This document shows, in pieces, positions 51,952 through 60,517 of a stretch of DNA of 64,000 nt (position 1 is its first letter; every line of letters starts with the position of its first letter). The stretch is from Pseudolabrys sp. (GTDB taxonomy: Bacteria > Pseudomonadota > Alphaproteobacteria > Rhizobiales > Xanthobacteraceae). A program made the translations under genes and the position numbers. The stretch covers positions 1 to 64,000 of the forward strand of contig JALHRB010000011.1 in assembly GCA_022841665.1 (NCBI GenBank), written 5' to 3'. The notes under the pieces are model-generated. The model searched no databases, had not been told where the DNA came from, and saw only the letters and a list, made by a program, of their open reading frames with translations.

Positions 51952-53082
51952 TCAGATGTGGTACGTCTTCAGCGGCGAGAAGCCGTTGAAGGCCACCGAC
52001 GAGTAGGTCGCCGTGTAGGCTCCCGTGCCTTCGATCAGCACTTTGTCGCCGATCTCGAGGCTCACCGGGAGCGGGTAGGGCTCCTTCTCGTACAGCACGT
52101 CGGCCGAGTCGCAGGTCGGGCCGGCGAGCACGCAAGGGCTCATCGGGTCCTGATCGCGCGTCGTGCGGATCGGGTACCGGATCGACTCGTCCATCGTCTC
52201 GGCCAGACCGCCGAACTTGCCGATGTCGAGGTAGACCCAGCGCACGTCGTCTTCCTCGCTCTTCTTGGAGACGAGGACGACTTCGCTCTCGATCACGCCG
52301 GCGTTGCCGACCATGCCGCGGCCCGGTTCGATGATCGTTTCCGGGATGCGGTTGCCGAAGTGCTTGCGCAGCGCCTTGAAGATGGCGTTGCCGTAGGTCT
52401 TCACCGTCGGCACGTTCTTCAGGTACTTGGTCGGGAAGCCGCCGCCCAGGTTGACCATCGACAGGTTCATGCCGCGCTCGCCGCACTCCTTGAACACGGC
52501 CGCCGCCGAGGCGAGGGCACGGTCCCAGGCATGCTGGTTGCGCTGCTGCGAACCGACGTGGAACGAGACCCCGTACGGCTCCAGGCCGGACTTGAGCGCG
52601 TGCTCAAGCACGTCCACCGCCATGCCCGGCTCGCAGCCGAACTTGCGCGACAGCGGCCATTCCGCCCCGACGCAGTCGGAGAGGATGCGGCAGAAGACCC
52701 GGGAACCCGGGGCTGCGCGGGCGACCTTGTCGACCTCGGCCTTGCAGTCGACCGCGTACAGACGGACGCCGAGCGCGAAGGCGCGCGCGATGTCGCGCTC
52801 CTTCTTGATCGTGTTGCCGTAGGAGATGCGGTCGGCCGTGGCGCCTGCCGCGAGCGCCATCTCGATCTCGGCGACCGAGGCGGTGTCGAAGCAGGAGCCG
52901 AGCTTGGCCAGCAGCGCCAGAACTTCCGGCGCCGGGTTGGCCTTGACGGCGTAGAACACGCGGGTGTCGGGCAACGCCTTGGCAAAGACGTTGTAGTTGT
53001 CGCGCACGACGTCGAGATCGACGACGAGGCAGGGCCCGTCGTCGCGGCGGTTGCGCAGGAATTCGCGAATGCGCTCGGTCAT
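51952..53082 (-). CDS. Ornithine/lysine decarboxylase (fold type III)
   Basis: A 376-residue PLP enzyme of the eukaryotic-type (alanine-racemase fold) ODC family. The PLP lysine is K47 in VFYAVKAN; the glycine-rich loop LGGGFPTKY and PEPGRGMV-like IIEPGRGMVG segments and the GPTCDSAD active-site cysteine are all present. It forms putrescine from ornithine (lysine may also be used). The ATG at 53082 has GGGAG 9 nt upstream. A 415-nt structured leader precedes it (see ncRNA). Confidence 0.93.
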   Translation of the reverse strand: MTERIREFLRNRRDDGPCLVVDLDVVRDNYNVFAKALPDTRVFYAVKANPAPEVLALLAKLGSCFDTASVAEIEMALAAGATADRISYGNTIKKERDIARAFALGVRLYAVDCKAEVDKVARAAPGSRVFCRILSDCVGAEWPLSRKFGCEPGMAVDVLEHALKSGLEPYGVSFHVGSQQRNQHAWDRALASAAAVFKECGERGMNLSMVNLGGGFPTKYLKNVPTVKTYGNAIFKALRKHFGNRIPETIIEPGRGMVGNAGVIESEVVLVSKKSEEDDVRWVYLDIGKFGGLAETMDESIRYPIRTTRDQDPMSPCVLAGPTCDSADVLYEKEPYPLPVSLEIGDKVLIEGTGAYTATYSSVAFNGFSPLKTYHI

Positions 53083-53498
53083 TGGCGCACACTCCCAGCT
53101 CAAAGGGACGGCAGCACCGTCCGATGTCGCGGTTTAGGAGCCTTGGTGAGGTGCGCGATGGGGACGCAGCCTTGCCTTAACTCGTAACCGCTCTAGCTGC
53201 CTTGGCTTGGAGGGGAGACCCCGCCGCACTGCTGGCAAGATGGACAAGCCTCGTCGGTGACCCGTCGCTGGCGGTGGAAGGCCAGCAGAGACCAAAGAAG
53301 CCCGCTCCGTCGTTGCTTTAAGCCGCGTCCCCTGCTGAGAGCAGAGTGCGCCGGTTTCGCCTCCGGCTGCCGATCAGAAGACTTGAGGCTACTTACTCTT
53401 CCCGTGGGAAGGAGCTCGCTTGCCTCAGGCGGCTGGCCGGCCTCTTGTCCGGCTACCTACCGATCGACACACGGCCACAGGCACGTGCGAAATTGGGC
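53083..53498 (-). ncRNA. Probable speF-type leader RNA of the ornithine decarboxylase gene
   Basis: The 415 nt from the predicted start site to the decarboxylase ATG hold no gene but many stems on the transcribed strand, for example GCCGGACAAGAGGCCGGC and GCCGGAGGCGAAACCGGC. The size, position and host group agree with the speF leader motif known from alphaproteobacterial ornithine decarboxylase genes. Exact motif edges were not verified; a covariance search would be decisive. Confidence 0.6.
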
Positions 53499-53504
53499 AA
53501 GATC

Positions 53505-53532
53505 GAAATAACACCTTTTTCGCGTTGTGCAA
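53505..53532 (-). promoter_or_regulatory. Candidate promoter of the decarboxylase transcript
   Basis: On the minus strand TTGCAC (53532-53527) and TATTTC (53510-53505) are separated by 16 nt. The resulting start near 53498 gives the long leader described above. Confidence 0.5.
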
Positions 53533-53607
53533 GCGAATAAGTTCGCCCGACGCAAAATCATCCTTAACTTTTGTCGAGAGCGCCGGCTGCGTCGCCGGCG
53601 GCGCGCG

Positions 53608-53865
53608 CTAGTCGCGCGCGGTGAACGGTTCGATGCGGTGCGCGTTGCGGACGAACTGCACCATGACGGCGATGCCGCAGAGCACGAAGAGCCCGTCGAG
53701 GATGCGCTGGCCGAGGCTGCCGAGTTCGAACAGCGTGGCGAGCGCCCACGAGCCGGCGAAGGCCGCGCCGAACACCTCGGCGCCGATCAGGATGGCGGCG
53801 CTGATGACGGTGATGACGTTGAGCCAGACGATGCGGCGGCCAGTAGTGTTGCCAGATGCAGCCAT
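53608..53865 (-). CDS. Small two- to three-span membrane protein
   Basis: An 85-residue hydrophobic protein with spans at about 13-30, 36-50 and 55-72 and a basic C-terminus (NAHRIEPFTARD). No family was recognised. GGAGAG lies 6 nt before the ATG, which supports it as a real gene. It lies between the decarboxylase leader and the divergent P-type ATPase. Confidence 0.55.
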   Translation of the reverse strand: MAASGNTTGRRIVWLNVITVISAAILIGAEVFGAAFAGSWALATLFELGSLGQRILDGLFVLCGIAVMVQFVRNAHRIEPFTARD

Positions 53866-53992
53866 GGGTCTCTCCTTCGCGCGGGCGCAATGTCGTCGAA
53901 TCCGGCCGCAGGATCAAGGGCGCCGGCGCCCCCTTTGCGCGGCTTGATCTTGCTCATGGCGCGATCCCGGCAAGGCGGGAAAGCTGTTATTT

Positions 53993-55825
53993 ATGAGCCT
54001 TTTAAGCATTCATAACCGCGCGCGGCCATTCATTGCCGCGCTGGCCGCGGCGGGCCTGGCGGCGGGCTTCCTTGCCCGTCTCGCCGGGCTTGGCGCCTGG
54101 TCCGATCTCATCTGGGCGGCCGTCACCGTGCCGGTGCTGCTCGCGCTGCTGACCGAGATCGTGACCAGCCTGCGGCGCGGCGACGTCGGCCTCGACATCG
54201 TGGCGGCGCTGTCGATGAGCGTGGCGCTCGCCTTCGGCCAGCAACTCGCCGCCGCCATCGTCGCCCTCATGTATGCCGGCGGCCAGTACCTCGAGAGCTT
54301 CGCCGAACGCCGGGCGCGGCGCGAGATGACCGCGCTGCTGTCGCGGGTGCCGCGCACGGCGCTGCGCCACCGCGACGGCCGGCTCGAAGAAGTGGCGCTC
54401 GACCTCATCCTCCCGGGCGACCGCCTGCTGCTGCGGCGGGGCGACGTAGTGCCGGTCGACGGCACGGTCGCCGCCGGAACGGCGGTCTTGGACCAGTCCG
54501 CGCTTACCGGCGAGGCCATGCCCGTGAAGATCGCCGCCGGCGGCCCGCTGCTGTCGGGCTCGACCAATGCCGGCGACGCCGTCGACATGGTGGCTTCGCG
54601 GCTGGCTGCCGAGAGCACCTATGCCGGCGTGGTGCGGCTGGTGGAGGCGGCGCAGCGCTCGCGCGCGCCGATGGCCCGCCTCGCCGACCGCTTCGCCATC
54701 CTGTTCCTGGTCGTGACCGTGGCGCTCGCCGCAGCCGCTTGGTGGCTGAGCGGCGACCCGATTCGGGCGGTGGCGGTGCTGGTGGTGGCGACGCCCTGTC
54801 CGCTGATCCTGGCGGTGCCGGTCGCCATCGTCGCGGGCCTCTCGCGCGCCGCCAAGCTCGGCATCCTGATTAAGGGCGGCAAGGCGCTCGAAAATCTCGC
54901 CCGGGTGCGCACCCTGGTCATCGACAAGACCGGCACCCTCACCGTCGGGGAGGCCCGGCTGGTCGAGGTGCGCCCGGCCGGCGAATTTCCGGCCGAGGAG
55001 GTGCTGCGCATCGCGGCCTCGCTCGAGCAGGCGTCGCCGCACATCATTGCCCAGACCATCGTCGCCGAGGCGCGGGCGCGGCAGATGGCGCTGGCGGTGC
55101 CGAGCGCGGTGGTGGAGACGCCGGGCGACGGCATCGAGGGCACGATCGATGGCCGCTCGGTGGTGGTCGGCGGTCTCGGCTTCGTGGCCCGCCGCATCGG
55201 CAAGCCGGTTCTGGCGGGCGATGCCAGGCCGCCGGGCGCGGTGGCCGCCGCGGTGGCGGTCGACGGGCAGCCCGCCGGCGTCCTGATTTTCGCCGACCCC
55301 TTGCGCGCCGGCACCGAGCAGCTCTTGCGCTCCCTGCGCGCCATCGGCATCGACCGCGTCGTCCTGGCCACCGGCGATCGCCCCGCCGTCGCCAACTTCA
55401 TTGCCGCCGGGCTCTCGTTCGATCAGGTGCGGGCCGAACTCACGCCGGACCAGAAGATCCTGACGGTACTGTCCGAGCGCAAGCACGGTCCGGTGCTGAT
55501 GATCGGCGACGGGATCAACGATGCCCCCGCACTCGCAGCAGCCGATGTCGGCGTTGCCATGGGAGCAAAAGGTGCTGCCGGCGCAGCCGAAGCGGCCGAC
55601 GTGGTGCTGCTGGTCGACCGGCTCGACCGCATCCTGCCGGCGATCCAGATCGCCAAGCGCTCGCGCGCCATCGCACTGCAAAGCGTGGTGGCCGGCATGG
55701 GCCTGTCGATGCTGGCGATGGTCGCCGCCGCCTTCGGGGCGATCACCCCGGTCGAGGGCGCGCTGCTGCAGGAGGCCATCGACGTCGCGGTCATCTTCAA
55801 CGCGCTGCGGGCGTTGCGCGGGTGA
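53993..55825 (+). CDS. Heavy-metal translocating P1B-type ATPase
   Basis: A 610-residue P-type ATPase. The phosphorylation site DKTGTLT is at D311, the transmembrane metal-site motif is TPCPL (Cys269), and GDGINDAPALAAADVG closes the P-domain. There is no N-terminal CxxC metal-binding domain, and the channel motif is TPC rather than CPC, a subgroup that is found among Zn/Cd/Pb or Co exporters with uncertain specificity. Two helices precede the actuator domain. The metal cannot be named from sequence alone. It is 24 nt from the peptidase gene. Confidence 0.88.
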   Translation: MSLLSIHNRARPFIAALAAAGLAAGFLARLAGLGAWSDLIWAAVTVPVLLALLTEIVTSLRRGDVGLDIVAALSMSVALAFGQQLAAAIVALMYAGGQYLESFAERRARREMTALLSRVPRTALRHRDGRLEEVALDLILPGDRLLLRRGDVVPVDGTVAAGTAVLDQSALTGEAMPVKIAAGGPLLSGSTNAGDAVDMVASRLAAESTYAGVVRLVEAAQRSRAPMARLADRFAILFLVVTVALAAAAWWLSGDPIRAVAVLVVATPCPLILAVPVAIVAGLSRAAKLGILIKGGKALENLARVRTLVIDKTGTLTVGEARLVEVRPAGEFPAEEVLRIAASLEQASPHIIAQTIVAEARARQMALAVPSAVVETPGDGIEGTIDGRSVVVGGLGFVARRIGKPVLAGDARPPGAVAAAVAVDGQPAGVLIFADPLRAGTEQLLRSLRAIGIDRVVLATGDRPAVANFIAAGLSFDQVRAELTPDQKILTVLSERKHGPVLMIGDGINDAPALAAADVGVAMGAKGAAGAAEAADVVLLVDRLDRILPAIQIAKRSRAIALQSVVAGMGLSMLAMVAAAFGAITPVEGALLQEAIDVAVIFNALRALRG

Positions 55826-55848
55826 GGCCGCGCCCGTAGATAGGGCGG

Positions 55849-57906
55849 ATGACAAAGACCGCCGCCCCAAATCCGCTGCTTGCCGGCTGGACCGCCGCCT
55901 TCGGGCTGCCCCCATTTGCCGCCATCGCGCCCCAGCAGTTCCGCCCGGCCTTCGACGCGGCCATCGCCGCGCACCGGGCCGAGATCGAGACGATCGCGGC
56001 GCAGACGGCGCCGCCGACCTTCGCCAACACCATCGAGGCGCTGGAACTGAGCGGCCGCGACCTGGACAAGGTCTCGAACGTCTTCTTCGTGCTGGCCGGG
56101 GCGGACACCTCCGACGCCATCGAGGCGGTCGAGCGCGAGGTCTCGCCGCTGCTCGCCCGCCATTCCAACGCGCTCTATCTCAACCGCGCGCTCTATGCCC
56201 GCATCGCCGCGCTTTACGCCAAGCGCGCCACGCTGGGGCTTACGCCCGAGCAGGCGCGCGTGCTCGACCGCTATCACACCCGCTTTGTCCGCGCCGGCGC
56301 CGCGCTCGACCAGAAAGCGCAGGACCGGCTCGCCGCCATCAACGAAACGCTGGCCAGCCTGGGCACGCAGTTCGGCCAGAACGTGCTGGCCGACGAGAAG
56401 GCCTATGCGCTGATCCTGGAGGAAGGCGACCTCGCCGGCCTGCCGGATTTCGCCCGTGCCGCCGCGCGCGCCGCGGCCGAGGAGCGCGGTCATCCGGGCA
56501 AGTACGCGATCACGCTGGCGCGCTCCTCCTGCGAAGGCTTTCTGCAGTTCTCCTCTCGACGGGATTTGCGCGAGAAGGTGTTCCAGGCCTGGATCAGGCG
56601 CGGCGAGAACGGCGGCGCGACCGACAACCGCGCGCTGATCGCCGAGATGGTGCGGCTCCGCGCCGAGCGCGCCAAGCTGCTCGGCTTCGAGACCTTCGCC
56701 GACTACCGGCTCGACGACCAGATGGCCAAGACGCCGGCCGCCGCGCGCAAGCTGCTCGACGAGGTCTGGGGCCGCGCCCGCGCCAAGGCCAAGGCCGAGC
56801 GCGACGCTTTGCAGAAGCTGGTCGCGGAGGAGGGCGGCAACTTCGCGCTCGCCCCGTGGGACTGGCGCTATTACGCCGAGAAGCTGCGCAAGGCGCGCTA
56901 CGATCTCGACGAAGCCGAGATCAAGCCCTACTTCCAGCTCGACAAGATGGTCGCCGCCGCCTTCGAGACGGCGACGCGGCTGTTCGGCCTCACCTTCACA
57001 GCCGTGGACGTGCCGCTCTATCACCCGGACGCGCGCGCCTGGGAGGTGAAAGATGCGCAGGGCAAGCACGTCGGCCTGTTCATCGGCGATTATTTCGCGC
57101 GGGCCTCCAAGCACTCGGGCGCCTGGATGACCTCGCTGCGCGACCAGGAGAAATTGATCGGCGACACGCGTCCGATCATCCTCAACGTCTGCAACTTCTC
57201 GAAGCCCGCGACGGGCGAGCCCGCGCTGCTGTCGTTCGACGACGCGCGCACGCTGTTCCACGAGTTCGGCCACGGCCTGCACGGCCTGCTGTCGAACGTG
57301 ACCTATCCGCTGCTCGCCGGCACCGCGGTGCCGAGCGACTTCGTCGAGCTGCCCTCACAGCTCTACGAGCACTGGCTGGAGGTGCCGGAGATTTTGCAGA
57401 AGTACGCGCGCCACGCCCGCACGGGCGAGCCGATGCCGAAGGCGCTGCTCGACCGGCTCCTGGCGACCCGCACCTACGGCCAAGGCTTTGCCACCGTGGA
57501 ATACACCGCCTGCGCGCTGGTCGATCTCGATCTGCACGGGCTGAAGGAGCCGGCCGGCCTCGACGTCACGGCGTTCGAGCGCGACGACCTCGCCCGCCTC
57601 GACATGCCGGCGGAGATCGTGATGCGCCACCGGCTGCCGCACTTCCAGCATTTGTTCTCCGGCGGCGGCTACGCGGCCGGCTACTATTCGTACATGTGGT
57701 CGGAGGTGCTCGACGCCGACGCCTTCGAGGCCTTCGAGGAAACCGGCAATGCCTTCGACCCGGCAACGGCGCAGCGCCTGCGCGACTTCATCTACGGCGC
57801 CGGCAATTTACGCGACCCGGCAGAGGCCTATAAAGCCTTCCGCGGCCGCCTGCCGGCGGTCGATGCCTTGCTGAAGAAACGCGGGCTCAATGATGTCGCG
57901 GCTTAA
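55849..57906 (+). CDS. M3 family oligopeptidase (OpdA/Dcp-like)
   Basis: A 685-residue cytosolic zinc metallopeptidase that degrades short peptides. The zinc site HEFGHGLHG starts at H471, with the third ligand Glu about 29 residues on in DFVELPSQLYEHW. Length and domain layout match oligopeptidase A and Dcp. Its start lies 24 nt after the ATPase stop, but the two functions are not obviously linked. Confidence 0.93.
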   Translation: MTKTAAPNPLLAGWTAAFGLPPFAAIAPQQFRPAFDAAIAAHRAEIETIAAQTAPPTFANTIEALELSGRDLDKVSNVFFVLAGADTSDAIEAVEREVSPLLARHSNALYLNRALYARIAALYAKRATLGLTPEQARVLDRYHTRFVRAGAALDQKAQDRLAAINETLASLGTQFGQNVLADEKAYALILEEGDLAGLPDFARAAARAAAEERGHPGKYAITLARSSCEGFLQFSSRRDLREKVFQAWIRRGENGGATDNRALIAEMVRLRAERAKLLGFETFADYRLDDQMAKTPAAARKLLDEVWGRARAKAKAERDALQKLVAEEGGNFALAPWDWRYYAEKLRKARYDLDEAEIKPYFQLDKMVAAAFETATRLFGLTFTAVDVPLYHPDARAWEVKDAQGKHVGLFIGDYFARASKHSGAWMTSLRDQEKLIGDTRPIILNVCNFSKPATGEPALLSFDDARTLFHEFGHGLHGLLSNVTYPLLAGTAVPSDFVELPSQLYEHWLEVPEILQKYARHARTGEPMPKALLDRLLATRTYGQGFATVEYTACALVDLDLHGLKEPAGLDVTAFERDDLARLDMPAEIVMRHRLPHFQHLFSGGGYAAGYYSYMWSEVLDADAFEAFEETGNAFDPATAQRLRDFIYGAGNLRDPAEAYKAFRGRLPAVDALLKKRGLNDVAA

Positions 57907-57912
57907 TTGGTC

Positions 57913-58032
57913 CGTGTCCCGGATGCGGCGCAGCACGAAGTGGTGCGCCGCTGATCCGGGACCCAGCTTTTTAGAAACCGGGGTCCCGGATCAGCGGCGC
58001 ATCGTTGCGCGCTGCGCTGCGCCCGGGACACG
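57913..58032. repeat. Palindromic intergenic repeat, CGCAGCACGAAG family, copy 3 (longest)
   Basis: CGTGTCCCGG...GCGGCGCAGCACGAAGTGGTGCGCCGC...CCCGGGACACG makes a long nested palindrome that fills the gap between the peptidase and the next gene. Its inner GATCCGGGACCC/GGGTCCCGGATC arms can also pair. Confidence 0.85.
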
Positions 58033-58041
58033 AGGTCCTCT

Positions 58042-59637
58042 ATGACTCTCCACAGCGCCGGCCACCGCAAGGGCGTCGTCTGCGCGCCGCATTCAGCCGC
58101 CGTCGAAGACGGCCGCGCCATACTGGCCGAAGGCGGCAACGCCATCGAGGCGATGGTCGCCATGGCGGCCTCCATCGCCGCCGTCTACCCGCACATGAAC
58201 CACGTCGGCGGCGACGGCTTCTGGCTGATCCGCGAGCGCTCGGGCCGCGTGCGCGCGCTGATGGGCGCTGGCCGCGCCGGCGCAAATGCGACGCCGCGCT
58301 TCTATCGCGATGCCGGCTTCGACCAGATCCCGTCGCGCGGGCCGCTCGCCGCGCTCACCGTGCCGGGTGCGGTGGCGGCGTGGACGCTGGCGCTCGATGC
58401 CGCCAAGGCCGCGGGCGGCAAGATGCCGCTCGACGTGCTGCTTGCGCCGGCGATCAAGCACGCGCGCGAGGGCTACACCGTCACGCGCAGCCAGGCGGCA
58501 CTGACCAAGGAGAAATACGCCGAGCTCGAAACCGCGCCCGGCTTCCTCAAGGCCTTTCTTGCCGACGGCAAGGTGCCGGAGGTTGGAGCGACGCTCAAGC
58601 AGAGCGCCTTTGCGCAGACGCTCGACCATCTCGCCAATGCCGGCCTCGACGACTTCTACCGCGGCGACGTCGGCCGCGAGATCGCCGCCGACCTCGAGCG
58701 CATCGGCTCGCCGGTGACGCGCGCCGACCTCGCGCGCTTTCGCGCCACGGTCGAGGCGCCGCTTTCCGTCGAGGTCGACGGCCACACGCTCTACAACGCG
58801 CCGCCGCCGACGCAAGGGCTGGCCTCGCTCATCGTCCTCGCGCTGTTCGCGCGGCTGCGCGTCGCGCAAGCCGAAAGCTTTGAGCACATCCACGGCATCG
58901 TCGAAGCGACCAAGCGCGCCTTCCGGGTGCGCGACCGCGTCGTCGCCGATCCCGACACGATCGCCGGCGATATCGGCCGCTATCTACTGCCGCCCTTCCT
59001 CGACGCGGAAGCCGGCAAGATCGACGCGCGCAAGGCGGCGCGCTGGCCGGCGCCCGACGCGCGCGGCGACACCATCTGGATGGGCGCGGCGGACGCTTCC
59101 GGCCTCGTCGTGTCCTACATCCAGTCGATCTACTGGGAGTTCGGCTCCGGCTGCGTGCTGCCGGCGACCGGCATCCTAATGCAGAACCGCGGCGCCAGCT
59201 TCTCGCTCGATCCGAAGGCGGTGAACGCGCTGGCGCCCGGCCGCCGCCCGTTCCACACGCTCAACCCGGCGCTCGCCGCGCTCAAGGACGGCCGCGTCAT
59301 GGCCTACGGCACCATGGGCGGTGACGGCCAGCCACAGACGCAGGCGGCGGTGTTTACCCGCCACGTCACCTTCCGCCAGCCGCTCGACAAGGCGCTCGAC
59401 GCGCCGCGCTGGCTCTTGGGGCGAACCTGGGGTTCGACCCACACCAACCTGCGCATGGAAAGCCGCTTCGACGGCAACCTGGTTGACCGGCTGATGGCGG
59501 CCGGCCACGACGTGGCCGTGCTGGACGATGCCTATTCCGACACCATGGGCCATGCCGGCGCGGCGGTGCTGCACCCGGACGGCGGCCTGGAAGGCGGCCA
59601 CGATCCGCGCGCCGATGGCGGCGCGGCGGGCGTGTAG
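58042..59637 (+). CDS. Gamma-glutamyltransferase family protein
   Basis: A 531-residue Ntn-hydrolase of the gamma-glutamyltransferase superfamily, YwrD-like. The catalytic Thr that starts the small subunit after self-cleavage is in GDTIWMGAADASG (about residue 344), followed by the expected SYIQSIYWEFGSG. The large-subunit start HSAAVEDGRAILAEGGNAIEA is typical. No signal peptide is visible, so it may be cytosolic, unlike the periplasmic GGT of E. coli. It may act on glutathione or other gamma-glutamyl compounds, or be a cephalosporin-acylase-like relative. Confidence 0.87.
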   Translation: MTLHSAGHRKGVVCAPHSAAVEDGRAILAEGGNAIEAMVAMAASIAAVYPHMNHVGGDGFWLIRERSGRVRALMGAGRAGANATPRFYRDAGFDQIPSRGPLAALTVPGAVAAWTLALDAAKAAGGKMPLDVLLAPAIKHAREGYTVTRSQAALTKEKYAELETAPGFLKAFLADGKVPEVGATLKQSAFAQTLDHLANAGLDDFYRGDVGREIAADLERIGSPVTRADLARFRATVEAPLSVEVDGHTLYNAPPPTQGLASLIVLALFARLRVAQAESFEHIHGIVEATKRAFRVRDRVVADPDTIAGDIGRYLLPPFLDAEAGKIDARKAARWPAPDARGDTIWMGAADASGLVVSYIQSIYWEFGSGCVLPATGILMQNRGASFSLDPKAVNALAPGRRPFHTLNPALAALKDGRVMAYGTMGGDGQPQTQAAVFTRHVTFRQPLDKALDAPRWLLGRTWGSTHTNLRMESRFDGNLVDRLMAAGHDVAVLDDAYSDTMGHAGAAVLHPDGGLEGGHDPRADGGAAGV

Positions 59638-59703
59638 ACGTCGCGTAAACGTTACAAAGTAGCGCGCCACCTTTGTGCCGCACTCCGTGGTATTGTCCCG
59701 CGC

Positions 59704-60345
59704 ATGAAAACACCGCGCATTCTGCTCGCCGCCCTGGCGAGCCTCGCCTTCGCGACGCCCGCGCTGGCGCATCCGCACGTCTGGGTGACCATGACCACCG
59801 AGGTGGTCTACGGACCGGACGGCAGCGCCACCGGCCTCAAGCACGCCTGGGCTTTCGACGACATGTTCTCGTCCTTCGCCACGCAGGGCCTCGACTCCAA
59901 GGAGAAGGGCAAGTTCACGCGCGAGGAGCTGGCCCCGCTCGCCAAGGTCAATGTCGAATCGCTCAAGGAGTTCGGCTACTTCACGGTAGCCACCGTGGAC
60001 GGCAAGAAGGCGACGCTCGGCGAGCCGCTCGCCGACTACTTTCTCGACTACAAGGATGAAGTGCTGACGCTGAACTTCATTTTGCCGTTCGAAAAGCCGG
60101 TGAAGGCGAAGGAGCTGAAGGTCGACATCTACGATGTCACCATGTTCGTCGATTTCGCCTTCGCCAAGGACAACCCGGTGAAGCTTGCCGGCGCGCCGGC
60201 CGGCTGCAAGGCCGGCACCGAATTGCCGAAAGAGATGACGCGCGAGGACGCGCTCAGGCTCAGCCAGATCCCGGCCGACCAGCCCAACACGACGATGGCC
60301 TGGGGCGCCAAGTTCGCCAACAAGATCGTGGTGAATTGCCCTTGA
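59704..60345 (+). CDS. DUF1007 family periplasmic protein
   Basis: A 213-residue secreted protein. A signal peptide (1-22, ending PALA) is followed by HPHVWVTMTTEVVYGPDGSATG, the diagnostic start of DUF1007, with His residues placed at the new N-terminus. Members usually sit next to nickel/cobalt transporter genes and may bind metal. Here a NicO transporter follows, supporting that link. Confidence 0.85.
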   Translation: MKTPRILLAALASLAFATPALAHPHVWVTMTTEVVYGPDGSATGLKHAWAFDDMFSSFATQGLDSKEKGKFTREELAPLAKVNVESLKEFGYFTVATVDGKKATLGEPLADYFLDYKDEVLTLNFILPFEKPVKAKELKVDIYDVTMFVDFAFAKDNPVKLAGAPAGCKAGTELPKEMTREDALRLSQIPADQPNTTMAWGAKFANKIVVNCP

Positions 60346-60371
60346 GCGGCGAGGCGTGCCGCGACGCTTCT

Positions 60372-60516
60372 TTCCCTCCCCCGCGGAGCGCGGGGAGGGT
60401 CGGTGAGCATCGCGGTCGCGATGCGAACCGGGGTGGGGGTCTCTTTTACTTGGAATCAGATGCCCCCCACCCCCGACCCCTCCCCGCCACTCGCAAGAGC
60501 TCGTGGGGGGAGGGGA
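60372..60516. repeat. Palindromic intergenic repeat, CCTCCCC family, copy 3
   Basis: CCCTCCCCCGCGGAGCGCGGGGAGGG and a distal CCCCTCCCCGCC...GGGGGGAGGGG arm form a compound palindrome between DUF1007 and NicO. Its last G-run also provides the ribosome-binding site of nicO. Confidence 0.8.
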
Positions 60517-60517
60517 G

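Noticed and set aside
53257-53611. Short plus-strand frames before the small membrane protein
   Set aside because: They lie opposite the structured leader of the decarboxylase gene, lack ribosome sites, and match no family.
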